Shown piece after piece: positions 1 through 7,215 of a DNA stretch of 12,372 nucleotides. The stretch covers positions 1 through 12,372 of the forward strand of contig JANMQT010000175.1 of the NCBI GenBank assembly GCA_031370675.1, written 5' to 3'. Origin of the DNA: SZAS-18 sp031370675 (GTDB lineage Bacteria > Verrucomicrobiota > Verrucomicrobiia > Chthoniobacterales > SZAS-18). Numbering within the stretch: position 1 is the stretch's first letter; each line of letters opens with the position of its first letter. The notes beneath the pieces were generated by a model that was given only the letters and a program-made list of their open reading frames with translations, was not told the DNA's origin and did no database searches. The position numbers and the translations under genes are program-made.

Positions 1-1
1 G

Positions 2-1096
2 CAGCCGTTCAACGCGGACTTCCGCGGCTTCATCTTCAACGACACGAACCTCGGCGTTCGCATCTTCGGCAATTACAAGAGCAACATTTACCAGTACAAC
101 CTCGCGTACTTCTCGATGCGGGAGAAGGACACTTTCTCGAACCTGAACACCTTCAACGCGCGCAACCAGGACGTCTTCGTCCTCAATCTCTACAAGCAGG
201 ATTTCATCTGGCAGGGCTACACGGCGCAGTGGAGCATCATCGGGAACATCGACCACGGCGGCATCGAATACGATCGCAACGGCTCCATCGTCCGGCCCGC
301 GCCCATTGGCACGGTCGCACCACATCAGGTGCAGGCCTACTATCTGGGGTGGACGGGCGACGGCCACATCGGCTGGGTCAACATCACGCACGCTTTCTAC
401 TGGGCGCTGGGGCGTGACTCGCTGAATAATCTCGCGGGCCGGAAAGTGGACATCAACGCGCAGATGTTCGCGCTGGAACTTTCCTACGACAAAGACTACA
501 TCCGCCCGAAATTCTCGTTCCTCTACGCGTCGGGTGACAACAAGACGACGGACGGCCGCGCGACGGGTTTCGACTCGGTCCTCGATTCACCCACCTTCAT
601 TGGCAATCCGTTCAGTTACTATGCGCGCCAGGGGCTGGGCCTCGGCAACACGAGCATCACGACGAAGACCGGGAACAGCATTTTCAACAGCCTGCGCTCG
701 AGCAAATTCCAAGGTCAATCGAACTTCGTGAATCCGGGCACGCTCATCGTCGGCCTCGGGCTCGACGTGGACGTGACGCCCCGGCTCAAGGCCCAGTTCA
801 ACGCCAACTGGGTGCGCTTTGTCACGACCGACCCGCTCAAGACCGCGCTGTTTGTGCCCTCGGTCGACCGTAATTTTGGCTACGACATCAGCCTGGGATT
901 CTTTTACCGGCCGACCCTGACGCAGAACATCGTGATCACGGCCGGCATGGGTGCGTTTATCCCGGGCCCGGGTTACCGCGACATCAATCGTGAAAACACC
1001 AACCCGATTCCCGGCTACACGAACACGTCGAATCCCGGGAAGACCGTCAGCAATTGGAACTACAGCGGAATCTTTGCCGTCACGCTCACGTACTAG
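2..1096 (+). CDS. Outer-membrane beta-barrel (porin-like) protein, 3' part
   Basis: The reading frame is open from the left edge, so the true start and signal peptide lie outside the window; 364 residues are visible. The ATG at 116 is just an internal Met, because the frame upstream of it continues with the same alternating, aromatic-rich barrel-like sequence. The visible part alternates polar and hydrophobic residues, is rich in Tyr, Phe, Trp, Asn and Gly, and has no cytoplasmic-protein motifs. It ends in a strand of the form NYSGIFAVTLTY with a terminal Tyr, the usual C-terminal signal recognised by the BAM machinery. I infer a porin-like barrel in the outer membrane. Its stop is 5 bp before the ATG of a decaheme cytochrome, so the two are very probably co-transcribed and translationally coupled, and the barrel may sheath or anchor that cytochrome. 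I cannot name the porin family; an alginate-export-like or carbohydrate-selective porin is possible. Confidence 0.75.
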   Translation, partial: QPFNADFRGFIFNDTNLGVRIFGNYKSNIYQYNLAYFSMREKDTFSNLNTFNARNQDVFVLNLYKQDFIWQGYTAQWSIIGNIDHGGIEYDRNGSIVRPAPIGTVAPHQVQAYYLGWTGDGHIGWVNITHAFYWALGRDSLNNLAGRKVDINAQMFALELSYDKDYIRPKFSFLYASGDNKTTDGRATGFDSVLDSPTFIGNPFSYYARQGLGLGNTSITTKTGNSIFNSLRSSKFQGQSNFVNPGTLIVGLGLDVDVTPRLKAQFNANWVRFVTTDPLKTALFVPSVDRNFGYDISLGFFYRPTLTQNIVITAGMGAFIPGPGYRDINRENTNPIPGYTNTSNPGKTVSNWNYSGIFAVTLTY

Positions 1097-1101
1097 CCGC
1101 T

Positions 1102-4100
1102 ATGCCGATTGTTCGAAATCTCCGCCAAACCTGGCTACGCCTTGCGTGCGGGGCCTTGCTCGCCCTCCTGCTGGGCGGCGCGGTGGTCTACCAATCATTT
1201 TCGCAGGAGACCCGGCGCCCGATGCCCGACCTGCCGGCCCCGGTGATCATCGGGCCGACCGGCACGAGTCCAGCGCAGACACCCTCGCTGGTGCCGAAGG
1301 ACCAGGCACCTGCGGCGACGCCCCGGCCGACGCCGGCGCCGACGTTGCTGCCGCCGCAGATCATCGCGCCGCCGACGATCCGCGCGCAGCCAGGTGAGGA
1401 CGCGCCGCCGGTGCCGCGCATTCCGACGACGTTAAAGCTAGAGACGGGAGACAAGACCGGTTCCGGCTCGGGACCGGCGATCTCGGTGCCGAATGATCCG
1501 AACAAGCCCAGCCGCGCCGGCCTGCCCGCGCGCAACTGGATCGATCAAACGCAGGCCGAAGCCGACGCGAAAAGCGCGGGGTGCCTGCAATGCCACCAGG
1601 GCGTGGAACCGATGCACAAGTCGCCCTTCGTGGTGTTGGGCTGCACCGATTGCCACGGCGGAAATGCGAAGCGCGGGCTGGCGGTGGAGGACGCGCATCC
1701 CAAGCCGACGTATCCGGAGTTTTGGCGGACGGCTGCGAATCCGCCGGTGAATGTGCAAATTTATAACCACGAGAATCCGGAATGGATTCGCTTCGTAAAC
1801 CCCGGTGACCTCCGCATCGTCGATCAGGGTTGCGGCCTCTGCCACATGAACAGCATCAATCATGTGACGCATAATTTGATGAGCCACGGCGCCCATCTCT
1901 GGGGCGCCGCGCTTTACAACAACGGCGGCTTCCCGTTGAAGACGTACATCTTTGGCCAGTCCTACGGCCGCGATGGCGCACCGCTTAAGATCAACAGCTT
2001 CACCAAGGTCACGCCCGAGATGACCCGCACGAAGGGCCTCGTACCCTTCCTGATTCCGCTGCCGCGCTACAACATCACCCAGCCCGGCAATGTCTTCCGT
2101 ACCTTCGAAAAGGGCGGCGTGAAGCCACCGGAAATTGGCAATCCGGAACCCGGCTCTCCCAGCGGCAAGCCCGAGCGCGCACTCTCCAACCGCGGCTTCG
2201 GCACGTTGTTGCGCATCGACCCGACCGCGCTGGGCGCGCACAAGACACGCCTCAATGATCCGTTGCTGCCGTTCCCCGGCACGAATGATCATCCGGGCGA
2301 TTATCGCGCCTCCGGTTGCACCGCGTGCCACACGATCTATGCGAACGATCGCTCCCCGACGAACTCGGGCTGGTACGGCAGATTCGGCAACCAGGGCCTT
2401 TCGTTCACCGGCGATCAGTCGATCAAGAAGAACGAGCGAGCTCATCCGATTTCGCACCAGTTCACGCGCACGATTCCGTCCTCGCAGTGCATGACCTGCC
2501 ACGGCCACCAGGGCAACCTCTTCGTCAATCCGTACCTCGGATACATCTGGTGGGATCAGGAAAGCGATGGCGAGCACATGTATCCGAAGCAGCAGAAGAA
2601 TCCGACCGACGAGGATCTCGCCGCCGCCGTGCGCCAGAATCCCGAGCTCGCGGCCGCGCGCGGCCTTTGGGGTGACCTTGAATTCCTCGAAAAAGTTTCC
2701 GAGTTGAATCCGAAGCTGAAGCACACTCAGTTCGCCGATTATCACCGCGCCGGCTGGGTTTTCCGCGCCATTTTCAAGCGGGACAAGAAGGGCGTCCTGC
2801 TCGACGCCAAGGAAAACCCGATTCGTTTCGACGATCCGAACAAGTGGCAGAAGGCGGTTCACTTGAAGGACATCCACCTCGCCAACGGCATGCAGTGCGT
2901 CGATTGCCACTTCGTGCAGGACGTCCATGGCGACGGTTCCCTTTACGTGGAGGCACGCAATGCGACGAGCATCGCGTGCATCGACTGTCATGGCACCGTG
3001 AACAGACGGCCAACGCTGATCACCAGCAACACGGGCGGCACGGTGGACCTGAATGCCTCGGTCACCTCGTGGGGCGCGCGCTTCAAGTGGGAGGACAAAA
3101 TCGACGACAAGGGAATTGTCCGCAAGGTACTCTATCAATTCTCGGCCATGGATCCCAATATCCGCTGGGAGGTGCCGCAGACCATCGACTCGCTCGATCC
3201 GACGTATACCGCGCCGTACGACAACGATCCGAAGTACGGCCCAGTGCGCCCGCACTACAACCCGAAGTCGCGCTACTCGAAGACCATTTATCGCGATGGC
3301 TCGACCTGGGGCGATGTGCCCGAGAACGGACAGGAGCGGATGCAGAAAATCGCGCACAACAACGAGACGATCGAATGTCAGATTTGCCACAGCTCATGGG
3401 TGACCAGTTGCTTCGGCTGCCACCTTCCAATGCGCGCAAACGTCAAGTCCCCGCAGAACAAGTTTGAAGGCACGACCAGCCGGAATTTTGTCAGCTACAA
3501 TCCCGAGACCGTGCGCGACGACGTCTTCATGCTCGGCATCGATGGCACGGTGAAAAAGCACAAACTGGCGGTCCTCCGCGCGTCGAGCCAAGTCATCGTG
3601 AGCTCGCAGAACGCGGCGCGCGAGTGGGTCTACTCCCAGCAGCAGACGATTGCCTGGGAGGGCTACAGCGGCCAGGCCTTCAACCCGCATTTCGCCCACA
3701 CCACCAGCACCGTCGGCACGACCAAGGGCTGCACCGATTGCCACATGGCGAGGGACGGAAGCAACAACGCGTGGATGGCTTCGCTGCTCGGCTACGGCAC
3801 GGGCACGGTTAATTTCCTCAGTCGCTACCTCTGGCTTGCCGCCGGCGAGGGCGGCCTCTGGGGCATCCCGTGGACCGAGCGCGAGGAGCCCCAGGCGCCC
3901 TTCGGCAGCCGCTTCCAGCAACTGGCCTATCCCGATAATTTCCGGAACTTCGTGGAGAAGGATCATCGCGAGTACAAGGAAGCCTACGAGCACCATGCGG
4001 ACGCGCGGGACATCGTCGTGCGCAACGAATTCCTTTACACCGCCAACGGGCACCATGGCTTTGAGGTGTTCGACATCGCGAACATCGACAACAAGGGATT

Positions 4101-5628
4101 CTCCGAGCGCATCACCTCGAGCCCGAATTCCCCGATCGGCCAGAACATGCGCGTGAAGACGAAGGGCATCGCCACCGCGGTCGTTCTGCCCAGCACGCTC
4201 GCGATCGACGCCAGCCGCAAGCCGGTGATGGTCAATGGCGTGGCCGTCAATGAGGAGCAGCCCATCCGGCCGTTCTATGCCTACATCTACGGCACCGACA
4301 CGGTCGAGGGCTTGGTCGTGATTAACACGAACGTGCTTTTCCAAGGCAATCCGGATAACAAGTTCCTCTACAAGGATGCGACCTTCAATCCGGGCGCGGC
4401 GGATCCCAAGGGCGGCGGCGGAGCGGGACTGCTGACCGGCGCGACGAATCTCTGGGCCGCGGGCCAGAGGATTTACATCACGAGTCCGCAGGGCTTGTTT
4501 GTGGTGGACGTGGCCGATCCGTTGCACCCGCGCCTGGCCGGTCAGTACCGCGGATCGTTCCTGCGCAATCCGCGCGCAGTTTACGTGCAGTTCCACTATG
4601 CCTTCGTCACCGACGAGGAGGGTTTCAAGGTCTTTGACGTCTCGAATCCCAACCGTCCGATTCCAATCCCGCGTGCCACCGTCCGCTTAAATGACGCCCA
4701 GCGCTTCTACGTGGGTCGCACCTACGCGTATGTCGCCAATGGCAAGGAGGGCCTCGCCATCATCGACGTGGAGCGCCCGACCCGGCCGCGCCTTTACATG
4801 AAGTACAATGCGGACGGCCATATGAACGACACGCGCGCCGTCCAGCTCGGCACCGTCGCCGCCTCGATTTATGCGGTGGTGGCCGACGGCCATAACGGCA
4901 TGCACGTGCTCTCGCTTATGACGCCGGACACGGTTCCCGGTCACGCGGGATTCACGCCGGCGCCAAATCCGCGCTTGATCGGAACCTTCCACACGCACCA
5001 TGGCGAGGCGCTGGCGGTTTCGCGGGGTGTGGACCGCGATCGCGTGGTGGATGAGACCGGCGGCCAGACGATCGTCTTTGGCCGGCGCGGCTCGCGGCCG
5101 TTTACATCGACCGAATCCCTCATGTTCCTGCGGCATCACAACGATGTCTTCACCGCGAACCAGGCGGCTCCACGCACGGGTCCCTACTATCGCGTTGATG
5201 ACGTGAAGGTGGCTGCGCCCCGCGACGGCGTCGTGGTGGGTGACCTGCTCACGGTGTCGGGTGGGGCGCTCGCGACGCCACGCGACTTCTTTGAAGCGGG
5301 CAGGCCACGCGATCCGAACGCTCCGCCGCAAAGGCCCCAGCAGAAGAACGAGTTCCTGCAGCCCGATTCGGTCAACCGCATGCTCCGGTTGCTGGATCCA
5401 ACCCGTCCCGATGATCTTCCCGTGGCCGCGCCGGCTGCCAGTCCCGCCGCGACTCCCCTCCCGACCCCGGGCCCGGAAACGGGCGGATTGATCCAGGGCA
5501 CGGCGGTCGATCGCCTGCTGATGTTGAAAGCGAAACCGGGCGACAAGCCCGCCGCCCCCGCCACCGGAAATCCCGAGCCGGCCCCGGCCATCCCCGCGCC
5601 CACAATATTGCCGACCAAGAAGCCCTGA
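1102..5628 (+). CDS. Secreted decaheme c-type cytochrome with C-terminal LVIVD-repeat propeller
   Basis: The product is 1508 residues long. I chose the ATG at 1102 because it follows the porin stop by 5 bp and opens directly on a Sec-type signal: Arg at 5, 8 and 13, hydrophobic residues about 14-30, possible cleavage after SFS. The in-frame ATG at 1054 would put 16 unrelated residues before the signal and overlap the porin gene. Residues about 35-120 are a Pro/Ala-rich linker. Ten CxxCH motifs start at Cys 161, 181, 244, 406, 463, 599, 626, 759, 770 and 877, and many extra His residues could serve as distal ligands. From about 970 to 1310 there are some six LVIVD-type repeats (for example GLFVVDVADPLHPRLAG and GFKVFDVSNPNRP), expected to form a beta-propeller. 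A Pro-rich tail follows from about 1400. I infer an electron carrier in the periplasm or on the cell surface working with the upstream porin; its donor and acceptor cannot be read from sequence. Confidence 0.9.
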   Translation: MPIVRNLRQTWLRLACGALLALLLGGAVVYQSFSQETRRPMPDLPAPVIIGPTGTSPAQTPSLVPKDQAPAATPRPTPAPTLLPPQIIAPPTIRAQPGEDAPPVPRIPTTLKLETGDKTGSGSGPAISVPNDPNKPSRAGLPARNWIDQTQAEADAKSAGCLQCHQGVEPMHKSPFVVLGCTDCHGGNAKRGLAVEDAHPKPTYPEFWRTAANPPVNVQIYNHENPEWIRFVNPGDLRIVDQGCGLCHMNSINHVTHNLMSHGAHLWGAALYNNGGFPLKTYIFGQSYGRDGAPLKINSFTKVTPEMTRTKGLVPFLIPLPRYNITQPGNVFRTFEKGGVKPPEIGNPEPGSPSGKPERALSNRGFGTLLRIDPTALGAHKTRLNDPLLPFPGTNDHPGDYRASGCTACHTIYANDRSPTNSGWYGRFGNQGLSFTGDQSIKKNERAHPISHQFTRTIPSSQCMTCHGHQGNLFVNPYLGYIWWDQESDGEHMYPKQQKNPTDEDLAAAVRQNPELAAARGLWGDLEFLEKVSELNPKLKHTQFADYHRAGWVFRAIFKRDKKGVLLDAKENPIRFDDPNKWQKAVHLKDIHLANGMQCVDCHFVQDVHGDGSLYVEARNATSIACIDCHGTVNRRPTLITSNTGGTVDLNASVTSWGARFKWEDKIDDKGIVRKVLYQFSAMDPNIRWEVPQTIDSLDPTYTAPYDNDPKYGPVRPHYNPKSRYSKTIYRDGSTWGDVPENGQERMQKIAHNNETIECQICHSSWVTSCFGCHLPMRANVKSPQNKFEGTTSRNFVSYNPETVRDDVFMLGIDGTVKKHKLAVLRASSQVIVSSQNAAREWVYSQQQTIAWEGYSGQAFNPHFAHTTSTVGTTKGCTDCHMARDGSNNAWMASLLGYGTGTVNFLSRYLWLAAGEGGLWGIPWTEREEPQAPFGSRFQQLAYPDNFRNFVEKDHREYKEAYEHHADARDIVVRNEFLYTANGHHGFEVFDIANIDNKGFSERITSSPNSPIGQNMRVKTKGIATAVVLPSTLAIDASRKPVMVNGVAVNEEQPIRPFYAYIYGTDTVEGLVVINTNVLFQGNPDNKFLYKDATFNPGAADPKGGGGAGLLTGATNLWAAGQRIYITSPQGLFVVDVADPLHPRLAGQYRGSFLRNPRAVYVQFHYAFVTDEEGFKVFDVSNPNRPIPIPRATVRLNDAQRFYVGRTYAYVANGKEGLAIIDVERPTRPRLYMKYNADGHMNDTRAVQLGTVAASIYAVVADGHNGMHVLSLMTPDTVPGHAGFTPAPNPRLIGTFHTHHGEALAVSRGVDRDRVVDETGGQTIVFGRRGSRPFTSTESLMFLRHHNDVFTANQAAPRTGPYYRVDDVKVAAPRDGVVVGDLLTVSGGALATPRDFFEAGRPRDPNAPPQRPQQKNEFLQPDSVNRMLRLLDPTRPDDLPVAAPAASPAATPLPTPGPETGGLIQGTAVDRLLMLKAKPGDKPAAPATGNPEPAPAIPAPTILPTKKP

Positions 5629-5665
5629 TGCGGTGAAAATAAAGCGCGAAATTGCGATCTGGCGC

Positions 5666-5695
5666 TTGTCAGCAGTGGGGGATTTTTGTTGTAAC
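5666..5695 (+). promoter_or_regulatory. Putative sigma-70-type promoter of the ferredoxin gene
   Basis: TTGTCA at 5666-5671 matches the -35 consensus in five of six positions. It is followed by an 18-bp spacer and TGTAAC at 5690-5695, which matches the -10 in four of six. Transcription would start near 5702, about 44 bp before the ferredoxin ATG at 5746. The site lies in the 117-bp gap after the cytochrome gene, so the ferredoxin can be expressed independently of it. Confidence 0.45.
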
Positions 5696-5745
5696 TAGTG
5701 GACGTCCCCGTCACCCGTTCCCACGAGTCCAGGAACTCTCCACCC

Positions 5746-5991
5746 ATGGCCGACAAGTCCCTTCGCAATCCGGAAAACGCCCCCGGGCGTTGGTACGTTG
5801 ATGAGACGTGCACTCCCTGTCACACGTGTATCGACATTGCCGGCCCCGCGACGGCACAACCCCTGATGAAGTACAACGCCGACGAGACCAAAGTGTATTT
5901 CGCGGTCCAGCCGTCCGGACCCCATCAGGAGGAGGCGGCGCAGGAAGCACTCGATTTGTGTCCGACGCAGGCCATCGGCAATGACGGATAA
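5746..5991 (+). CDS. Small single-cluster [4Fe-4S] ferredoxin
   Basis: The product is an 81-residue, acidic, soluble protein with no signal peptide, so it should be cytoplasmic. Cys 22, 25 and 28 (CTPCHTC) and Cys 72 (CP) form the CxxCxxC...CP ligand set of a single [4Fe-4S] cluster. The start MADKSLRNPENAPGRWYVDE is typical of a ferredoxin family of about 80 residues. I chose ATG 5746 because the promoter-like site ends at 5695 and an AGGA lies at 5731-5734, 11 nt upstream. A start at 5698 would add 16 residues with no family character and fall at or before the transcription start. The gene stands alone between its own promoter and a strong hairpin terminator. It could serve as a low-potential electron carrier, but nothing here identifies its partners, and pairing with the upstream cytochrome would require a route across the inner membrane. 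The CTPCH inside the cluster motif looks like a heme site but is better read as Fe-S ligands. Confidence 0.85.
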   Translation: MADKSLRNPENAPGRWYVDETCTPCHTCIDIAGPATAQPLMKYNADETKVYFAVQPSGPHQEEAAQEALDLCPTQAIGNDG

Positions 5992-6020
5992 CTGATTTCA
6001 CGTTCACGCCGGGTAACACA

Positions 6021-6060
6021 GGGGCCGTTCGGAGCCAAAACTCTGAGCGGCCCCTCCCTC
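6021..6060 (+). terminator. Hairpin terminator after the ferredoxin gene
   Basis: GGGGCCGTTCGGAG at 6021-6034 pairs with CTCTGAGCGGCCCC at 6041-6054 around the loop CCAAAA. This gives a 14-bp stem with no unpaired bases and two G-U wobbles (6028 with 6047, 6031 with 6044). In the opposite transcript both wobbles would become A-C mismatches, so the structure is built for plus-strand RNA. It begins 29 bp after the ferredoxin stop and is followed by a pyrimidine-rich run (TCCCTCCCTC...), not a pure T tract. Confidence 0.65.
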
Positions 6061-6195
6061 CCTCTCCCCAAACCCAACCATCACCAGATCACCGAGAACC
6101 GCCCGGGCCCATTCGATTCCGCCAGACTTGCTCCATCGCCCATCCCGGGCCGTTCGATGTTTTTCAGATCGACGGCTGCATCCCATAGTACGCAA

Positions 6196-6201
6196 TATTA
6201 T
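6196..6201 (+). promoter_or_regulatory. Putative -10 element upstream of the OmpA-domain gene
   Basis: TATTAT at 6196-6201 matches five of six bases of the -10 consensus. It lies 14 bp before the ATG at 6216, giving a leader of about 8 nt. I see no convincing -35 at 16-18 bp spacing. The assignment rests mainly on its AT-richness in GC-rich surroundings and on similar spacing at other genes in the window. Confidence 0.3.
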
Positions 6202-6215
6202 CCCACCCCACTGAC

Positions 6216-6902
6216 ATGAGCCGCCGCCGCCTGAAACTCGCTCCAATGATCATCATCCTGGCCCTGCTGGGGGCGGGAGGTTATTTCGTCTACGACAATT
6301 TTATCCGTCCTGCGCCGCCGGCGCCGCCGGTGACCGGGGGCACGCCGACACCCAAGCCGGGCACGACGACGACGCCCACCGATCCGGGAGCGTCCACCGC
6401 CGTCGCCGAACCGGCCCGGGCCGTCGACAAGCCGAATTTCAAACTCGAAAACGAGAACGAGCGGGCGCGGCAGGACGTCATCAAGCGCATCGATCAGATG
6501 CCGAACCTGAGCCCGGAACAAAAGAACAAGCTCTACTCGTCGGTCGATCGCGCGCGGGGCATGGGCGCCATTTTGATCGTTCCGTTTGCCGAGGGACGCA
6601 AAACGCTTCCCCAGGCGGAGGCGCAAATCCTGGTGAATGCCATCCAATCAGCCGGTATCAAGAAGCTCACGGAAGATCCGACGCTGGTGTTCGTGATCCT
6701 TGGCTACACCGACAAGAAGGGTGATCCGAAGGTCAACGAGAAGACGTCGATCGATCGGGCCGAGAGTGTCCTGGCAACGATGCGTGACAAGGGCGGTGTG
6801 GCGAATGTCATGTACGCGGTCGGCATGGGCGGCGCGGAGGTCCTGAACAAGGAAACCACCGGGAACAACCGCCTGGTCGAAGTCTGGGCCGTGTTTCCGT
6901 AA
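6216..6902 (+). CDS. Membrane-anchored OmpA-family peptidoglycan-binding protein
   Basis: The product has 228 residues. Arg 3-5 and a hydrophobic segment at about 10-25 form an N-terminal signal anchor with no lipobox. A Pro/Thr-rich linker covers about 31-65, then a charged, probably helical stretch about 70-113. The C-terminal part, about 118-228, looks like an OmpA-like domain: GYTDKKGD with Asp166, the NEKTSIDRAESVL helix with Arg181, a Gly-rich GMGGAE turn, and the closing NNRLVEVW strand (NRRVE in most relatives). In this family the equivalent Asp and Arg bind the diaminopimelate of peptidoglycan. The topology resembles MotB: anchored in the inner membrane with the binding domain reaching the wall. 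I infer a role in envelope tethering. It has its own -10-like element, a terminator upstream and a hairpin at its stop, so it looks monocistronic, and no functional partner is adjacent. The divergent N-R-L-V-E motif lowers certainty slightly. Confidence 0.8.
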   Translation: MSRRRLKLAPMIIILALLGAGGYFVYDNFIRPAPPAPPVTGGTPTPKPGTTTTPTDPGASTAVAEPARAVDKPNFKLENENERARQDVIKRIDQMPNLSPEQKNKLYSSVDRARGMGAILIVPFAEGRKTLPQAEAQILVNAIQSAGIKKLTEDPTLVFVILGYTDKKGDPKVNEKTSIDRAESVLATMRDKGGVANVMYAVGMGGAEVLNKETTGNNRLVEVWAVFP

Positions 6903-6932
6903 GGTCGCGTCGGATTCGGTGAAACGCGACCT
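6902..6932 (+). terminator. Perfect hairpin at the stop codon of the OmpA-domain gene
   Basis: AGGTCGCGT at 6902-6910 is exactly complementary to ACGCGACCT at 6924-6932, with a 13-nt loop. The left arm begins with the last base of the TAA stop. There is no T tract, so it may be a factor-dependent terminator or an mRNA 3'-end stabiliser, not a classic intrinsic terminator. Confidence 0.4.
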
Positions 6933-7048
6933 CCGGGCGCGTTGGCAACATGCAAGGGCGACCGCTTCCGGTCATCCCAAAATTTGCGCACCGCGCGTAA
7001 GGGGCGTGGGCGGGTCCCGTGCGTGCTTCGATTGTGCCTACGTGTTAC

Positions 7049-7076
7049 AGACGACCGAGGACGGTCGTCTCTACCT
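7049..7076 (-). repeat. REP-like palindromic repeat, copy A
   Basis: Read on the minus strand the element begins AGGTAGAGACGACCGTCC and ends TCGGTCGTCT. Its arms AGACGACCG and CGGTCGTCT pair perfectly over 9 bp with a 4-nt loop. It matches copy B (12031-12058) at 24 of 28 positions. The first and last stem positions change together (A-T here, G-C in copy B), which supports selection on the hairpin itself. Confidence 0.6.
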
Positions 7077-7095
7077 TCGCCCCCAACTATTTCGT

Positions 7096-7122
7096 AAATT
7101 TGGAGAATTTGGAAAATTTGTT
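7096..7122. repeat. Three tandem 9-bp AT-rich units
   Basis: The units are AAATTTGGA (7096-7104), GAATTTGGA (7105-7113) and AAATTTGTT (7114-7122). The first two differ by one base and the third by two. The block is distinctly AT-rich for this DNA and lies about 57 bp upstream of the peptidase -35 element. It could be a regulator-binding site or a bent activating sequence; function is unknown. Confidence 0.5.
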
Positions 7123-7178
7123 TCGTGTTTGTCGATCCCTCATCGGCGCGTGATCTCTTCGGCACCCCGAACCACTTT

Positions 7179-7206
7179 TTGCACATCCCTGCACCGGCCT
7201 TAGAAT
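7179..7206 (+). promoter_or_regulatory. Putative promoter of the M16 peptidase gene
   Basis: TTGCAC at 7179-7184, a 16-bp spacer and TAGAAT at 7201-7206 (five of six -10 bases) precede the ATG at 7216 by only 9 bp. Transcription would begin about 3 nt before the start codon, so the mRNA would be almost leaderless. Confidence 0.5.
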
Positions 7207-7215
7207 CCCGGCCCG

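Larger units (their letters stand above)
6903..7215. other. 313-bp non-coding stretch between the OmpA-domain and M16 peptidase genes
   Basis: I see no credible gene on either strand. The stretch holds the hairpin at 6902-6932, one copy of the REP-like palindrome at 7049-7076, a 9-bp AT-rich tandem repeat at 7096-7122, and the promoter at 7179-7206. A 94-codon open frame at 6919-7203 runs straight through these elements and resembles no known family, so I do not call it. Confidence 0.6.

Noticed and set aside
116..118. ATG as the start of the porin-like gene
   Set aside because: The frame is open upstream to the window edge with the same barrel-like composition and no signal peptide follows this ATG.
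1054..1101. Upstream ATG that would extend the cytochrome by 16 residues
   Set aside because: It overlaps the porin gene and places an odd leader before a good signal peptide; the ATG at 1102 opens directly on the signal and follows the porin stop.
1438..3390. 650-codon open frame on the minus strand
   Set aside because: It is opposite the cytochrome's heme motifs, is rich in Arg, Ala and Val with no domain, and is explained by codon bias in GC-rich DNA. The same applies to minus-strand frames at 3394-4596, 8325-9638 and 10389-11762.
5642..5667. AAGCGC / GCGCTT inverted repeat after the cytochrome gene
   Set aside because: It has only 6 bp of stem with a 14-nt loop and no T tract, and its right arm overlaps the putative -35, so it is too weak to call a terminator.
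5698..5745. 16-residue N-terminal extension of the ferredoxin
   Set aside because: It would start at or before the predicted transcription start and has no ferredoxin character; the downstream ATG begins the recognisable family sequence.
5809..5823. CTPCH in the ferredoxin as a heme c site
   Set aside because: The protein lacks an export signal and the same Cys residues complete a four-Cys [4Fe-4S] ligand set.
6919..7203. 94-codon plus-strand open frame between the OmpA-domain and peptidase genes
   Set aside because: It runs through a hairpin, a REP copy, a tandem repeat and a promoter, has no ribosome-binding site and resembles no family; its repeated FGKFG-like part comes from the 9-bp DNA repeat.
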